Assembly (NCBI GenBank): GCA_027008665.1
Contig: JALVEA010000319.1
Coordinates: 1-8,975 of the forward strand
Direction: 5' to 3'
DNA from: Thiotrichaceae bacterium
GTDB lineage: Bacteria; Pseudomonadota; Gammaproteobacteria; Thiotrichales; Thiotrichaceae
DNA length: 8,975 bases
Numbering within the stretch: the stretch's first letter is position 1; the number at the start of each line of letters is the position of its first letter. Positions 5,907-8,975 of this stretch are shown here, piece after piece. The position numbers and the translations under genes were made by a program. Below the pieces are notes generated by a model that was not told where the DNA came from, made no database searches, and saw nothing but the letters and a program-made list of their open reading frames with translations.

Positions 5907-6008
5907 ATGGGTCTTGAAGATAAATAACAAGCCTTAGAGCAACTAGGTGCGTTGATGAAAAATTGTGTATCATGTCAAACAGCCTTTAAATTTAAGACTG
6001 ATAAATAA
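5907..6008 (+). pseudogene. Possible remnant of a small c-type cytochrome C-terminus
   Basis: The frame reads MGLEDK, stop (5925-5927), then QALEQLGALMKNCVSCQTA and FKFKTDK, ending with TAA 6006-6008. The helix followed by CVSC and a short basic tail resembles the C-terminal haem site of cytochrome c'-like and related small periplasmic cytochromes, whose motif is CxxCH. Here the haem-ligand histidine is a glutamine (CVSCQ). With an in-frame stop and no upstream coding sequence it looks like a dead fragment. A 17-residue peptide could still be made from ATG 5955, but it has no clear Shine-Dalgarno sequence. The cytochrome reading is inference from a very short match. Confidence 0.35.
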
Positions 6009-6024
6009 TGATTAAGAGCCTCTT

Positions 6025-7455
6025 ATGAAAAAATTCTTCCAAAGCTTTATTTTTCTACCGTTGATTATTGCTGCTGCGGTTGCTTTTGTAGTCATACAAG
6101 TGAAGTCTAAAGCACCTGTTGAACATATTGAGAAGACTTACCCTGTTAAGGCGGTTGAGGTGATTACGGTAAAAAAATTGCCTTTTCGTGCCAGAGCAAT
6201 GGCATTTGGAAATGTAGAACCGAGGAGGATGCTAAAGGCTAAAGCGGAGGTGAGTGGTAAAATTAGTTATATCCACCCTGATCTTAAAAAGGGTGGCAGT
6301 ATTAAAAAAGGAACGGTGGTATTACGCATTGAACCAACTAGCTTTAAATTATCATTAAAGCAAAATAAAGCAGGATTAGCAGGAAGTCGCTCCTCCTTAG
6401 CGCAATTAGAAACCGAAGAGAAAAATACCCAACGTGCATTGACTCTTGCGCAGAAGAATCTAAATGTAGGGATTAAAGAGTTTAACCGCATTAAAACGAT
6501 CTGGGATAAACGCTTGATTGCTCGCTCAACATTGGACAAAGAAGAGCAAAAAGTGCTGTCATTGCGGCAACAAGTTCAAGATATTAAAGGGAAATTAGCC
6601 AGTTATAAAAGCCGTAAAGCAAGCACGCGGGCGCAGATTAATCAATCCAGATCACAGGTGAATCAAAGCAAGGATACATTAGGTAAAACAGCGGTGAAAA
6701 TGCCGTTTGATGCGCGTATTGGTGTAGTTTCTATCGAAAAAGGAGAGTTTACCCCCGCTGGTGGACTGTTATTTGAAGCATTAGGATTGCAAGCTATTGA
6801 GATTACAGCACAACTGCCGAGTCGCCAATTTCGTCCTTTAATTATGGGATTAGGAGGTGCTAATAAGGCGACTCTTAATTTAAGAAATCCTCAAGCCTTG
6901 CAAGGGGTATTATCAAAAATGCATCTTGAAGCACGGGTGCGTTTGGTCGGTGATTTAAGTGATTCAAGCCTTTGGAAAGGTCAACTCGTGCGTTTGAGTG
7001 AATCCATTGACCCTGTGCGCGATACCATTGGATTGATTATTGAAGTGGATCAACCCTATGAAGGTATTATTCCAGGGGAACGCCCACCGTTATTAAAAGG
7101 GATGTACACCTCCGTAGAGCTATTTGCGCCTGCTCAAGCACGTTTTATCTTACCGCGTAAAGCACTGCATCAAGGACGTGTTTATATTGCAACAAGCGAT
7201 AATAAATTAGCGATTCGAGCCGTTAAGCCTCTCTTTTTACAAGGCAATCTAGTGGTGCTTTCTAATCAGAATACAGGCATTAAAGAAGGTGAGAAAATCA
7301 TTATTAGTGATGTGATTCCTGTTATTGAAGGGATGCCCTTAAAGCCTATTGCAAACAAAGAATACCAACAAGCACTCGCACTTAAAGCCTTGGGAAAAAA
7401 AGCTTTGGGAAAAAATATTTCAACCCAAAACAGTGCATTGGGTGAGAAAGAATGA
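6025..7455 (+). CDS. RND efflux periplasmic adaptor subunit (HlyD/AcrA-like membrane fusion protein)
   Basis: This is the periplasmic adaptor that couples an inner-membrane RND pump to an outer-membrane channel. The 476-residue product starts with a short basic end and a hydrophobic segment (about 7-25) with no lipobox cysteine, so it is probably anchored by a transmembrane helix or cleaved, and not a lipoprotein. A lipoyl-like half-motif (AEVSGKISYIHPDLKKGGSI, 74-93) leads into a long alpha-hairpin (about 108-217), rich in Lys, Gln, Arg and Leu. The second lipoyl half is 222-250 (AVKMPFDARIGVVSIEKGEF). A beta-barrel domain (about 256-370) and a membrane-proximal domain (about 371-440) follow. 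The C-terminal tail contains a KALGKKALGK duplication. AAGAG (6014-6018) sits 6 nt before ATG 6025. The stop codon overlaps the permease start by 4 bp (ATGA), which suggests translational coupling. Confidence 0.92.
   Translation: MKKFFQSFIFLPLIIAAAVAFVVIQVKSKAPVEHIEKTYPVKAVEVITVKKLPFRARAMAFGNVEPRRMLKAKAEVSGKISYIHPDLKKGGSIKKGTVVLRIEPTSFKLSLKQNKAGLAGSRSSLAQLETEEKNTQRALTLAQKNLNVGIKEFNRIKTIWDKRLIARSTLDKEEQKVLSLRQQVQDIKGKLASYKSRKASTRAQINQSRSQVNQSKDTLGKTAVKMPFDARIGVVSIEKGEFTPAGGLLFEALGLQAIEITAQLPSRQFRPLIMGLGGANKATLNLRNPQALQGVLSKMHLEARVRLVGDLSDSSLWKGQLVRLSESIDPVRDTIGLIIEVDQPYEGIIPGERPPLLKGMYTSVELFAPAQARFILPRKALHQGRVYIATSDNKLAIRAVKPLFLQGNLVVLSNQNTGIKEGEKIIISDVIPVIEGMPLKPIANKEYQQALALKALGKKALGKNISTQNSALGEKE
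7384..7413 (+). repeat. 15-bp tandem duplication in the adaptor tail
   Basis: Two adjacent 15-bp units (7384-7398 and 7399-7413) differ at one position (AAAGCCTTGGGAAAA and AAAGCTTTGGGAAAA). Each encodes KALGK. The duplication lies in the poorly conserved C-terminal tail of the adaptor, after the membrane-proximal domain, where a change of length would be tolerated. Confidence 0.85.
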
Positions 7456-8975
7456 TTCACTATTTTATTAAGCATCCAACCGCTGGCAATATTTTCATGA
7501 TGGCAATTATTGCCATTGGTCTTGCCTCTTTAACGCATTTAAATAAAGAATCTTTCCCACTACTTAAACCGAGTAAAGTCCAGTTGACAATGGCCTATCC
7601 TGGAGCAAGTCCTGCGGATGTTGAGGATGCTTTATGTAATCGTCTTGAGGATGCAACCGATGGCATTAGTTTTTTAAAAGAACAGATTTGTGATGCACGC
7701 GATAATATGGCGATTTTCACTTTGGAAATGCAAGAAGCAGGTGATATTGATACCTTTTATAACGATATCAAGGCGGCGATTGATGGTATTTCTGATTTTC
7801 CTGCCGAAACAGAAGACCCTGTTATTAAACAATTAGGTCGTATCAGTCCCGTTGCCAATATTGCTGTGACCTCTAGTCATTTGACCTCAGCCGAATTAAA
7901 GGCTCTCACTGAAAGCTACCGCGATAAATTATTAGCCACGCCCAATATACCCATTGTGACGGTGAGTGGTTTTTCGACCCATCAGTTGCAAGTATTAATT
8001 CATCCTGATGTGCAACTTAAATACCAACTTAGCATACAAGATATTGCCAATTTGATTGCCGCGCAGGCGATTGAACTCCCTGCGGGAATCGTCGAAGGCA
8101 GTGAAACATCGCGTCAAATTCGTTTTGATAATGTACGCAAAACAGCCGAAGAATTAGCGGATTTAGTGATTCTAAATCCTCCTAATGGCGCTGAAATAAA
8201 ACTCGGTGATATTGCCCGTATCGAAGATAAATTTGAAAAGCCTGAGCAACGTATTGAATTAGATGGGATTCCAGCAGGTCTATTAAAAGTCAGTAAAAAC
8301 ACCACAGACGACACCTTAGAAGTCTTTGATGCCATTTTACAATTTATAAAAACAGAAAATCATATTCTCCCCCAAGGAACACGATTAACCATTACGCAAG
8401 ACGGTGCATCGCTGGTGCGTGACCGTTTAAATCTGCTCTTAAAAAATGGTTGGCAAGGACTATTACTGGCAGCTTTTGCCCTATTTTTATTCTTTAATTG
8501 GCGCTATACCTTATGGGTTGCCCTCGGTTTACCTGTCTCCTTTTTAGGGGGCTTGGCGATGATGGTCTTGTTTGGTGTCACCATTAATATGATTTCTATG
8601 ATTGCCTTGTTGATGGCAATTGGCATTTTAATGGATGATGCGATTGTGATCTCAGAAAGTATCGCCCACGAATATAATAAAGGTAAATCGCCACAACAAG
8701 CGGCTATTGATGGCACGCAACGCGTATTAGCAGGTGTATTTGCCTCCTTTTTAACCTCTGCTTTTCTATTTGGTAGTTTATTAATGATGAAAGGGGATAT
8801 GGGGCAAATTTTAGGAGTCTTGCCCGTGGTTCTACTGTCGGTCTTAACGATTAGCTTATTGGAAGCTTTTTTAGTGTTACCAAATCATCTAATGCACTCC
8901 TTGCAAAAGGTGCATCATAAAAAACTACCTTTTTTGCGTCAAAAATTTGAAAGAGGGTTTAACTATTTGCGACAA
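7452..8975 (+). CDS. RND efflux transporter permease subunit, N-terminal 508 residues
   Basis: This is the inner-membrane proton-driven pump of a tripartite efflux system (AcrB/MexB superfamily). The frame is open for 508 codons to the right edge; full-length members have about 1,000-1,050, so roughly half is present. TM1 is residues 11-30 (AGNIFMMAIIAIGLASLTHL), followed by a periplasmic porter region (about 31-330) that includes the typical AYPGASPADVE (48-58). TM2 (about 335-349), TM3 (352-374) and TM4 (379-400) follow. TM4 carries GILMDDAIV (391-399), with the paired proton-relay aspartates Asp395 and Asp396. The usual following V-x-E-N is changed to ISESI. TM5 (about 424-446) and TM6 (455-478) are also seen, and the sequence then becomes basic. 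The start ATG overlaps the adaptor stop by 4 bp. Substrate class cannot be told; no outer-membrane partner gene is in view. Confidence 0.95.
   Translation, partial: MIHYFIKHPTAGNIFMMAIIAIGLASLTHLNKESFPLLKPSKVQLTMAYPGASPADVEDALCNRLEDATDGISFLKEQICDARDNMAIFTLEMQEAGDIDTFYNDIKAAIDGISDFPAETEDPVIKQLGRISPVANIAVTSSHLTSAELKALTESYRDKLLATPNIPIVTVSGFSTHQLQVLIHPDVQLKYQLSIQDIANLIAAQAIELPAGIVEGSETSRQIRFDNVRKTAEELADLVILNPPNGAEIKLGDIARIEDKFEKPEQRIELDGIPAGLLKVSKNTTDDTLEVFDAILQFIKTENHILPQGTRLTITQDGASLVRDRLNLLLKNGWQGLLLAAFALFLFFNWRYTLWVALGLPVSFLGGLAMMVLFGVTINMISMIALLMAIGILMDDAIVISESIAHEYNKGKSPQQAAIDGTQRVLAGVFASFLTSAFLFGSLLMMKGDMGQILGVLPVVLLSVLTISLLEAFLVLPNHLMHSLQKVHHKKLPFLRQKFERGFNYLRQ

Noticed and set aside
6267..6539. 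Minus-strand open frame of 90 codons
   Set aside because: Shadow of the adaptor alpha-hairpin region, which is clearly coding on the plus strand.
8114..8716. Two minus-strand open frames of about 70 codons
   Set aside because: Both are antisense to the RND permease, including the TM4 DDAIV motif, so they are not credible genes.

Overview
The window looks like chromosomal DNA of an A+T-rich gammaproteobacterium (about 40% G+C by eye). The indications are a gcvT-gcvH-gcvP glycine-cleavage operon with a single-chain GcvP, a tandem glycine riboswitch in front of it, an rpsT that starts at UUG as in Escherichia coli, REP-like hairpin repeats, and an RND efflux pair. The style of the REP-like hairpins recalls sulfur-oxidising or methane-oxidising gammaproteobacteria, but this is an impression and not an identification.

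Layout. Positions 1-4034 read leftward on the minus strand. A promoter at about 4005-4034 leads into a tandem glycine riboswitch (3741-3995) with a terminator-like hairpin (3706-3726). It is followed by gcvT (2577-3674), gcvH (2142-2531) and gcvP (start 1837, running off the left edge). The 304-bp gap between gcvH and gcvP holds two palindromic repeat elements and a weak candidate promoter for gcvP. Divergently, a good sigma70-type promoter (4077-4105) drives rpsT (4146-4406), which ends in a clean intrinsic terminator. Next on the plus strand is a membrane-anchored M28-type peptidase gene (4598-5611). A 413-bp stretch (5612-6024) has no intact gene; it holds what look like two decayed gene ends, one resembling the C-terminus of a transposase and one resembling the C-terminus of a small c-type cytochrome. 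The right end carries an RND efflux adaptor gene (6025-7455) overlapping by 4 bp with the RND permease gene (7452 to the right edge).

How the genes work together. GcvT, GcvH and GcvP are the aminomethyltransferase, the lipoyl carrier and the glycine decarboxylase of one enzyme system that cleaves glycine to CO2, ammonia and methylene-tetrahydrofolate; the upstream riboswitch fits control by glycine itself. The adaptor and permease form the inner-membrane and periplasmic parts of a tripartite efflux pump; no outer-membrane TolC-like gene is in view. rpsT and the peptidase gene appear to be independent units.

I found no convincing previously undescribed system. The most interesting points are the peptidase, which lacks the usual catalytic glutamate and one usual zinc-binding histidine; the readable leader-linker helix in the tandem riboswitch; and the repeat-filled gap that splits gcvP from gcvTH.
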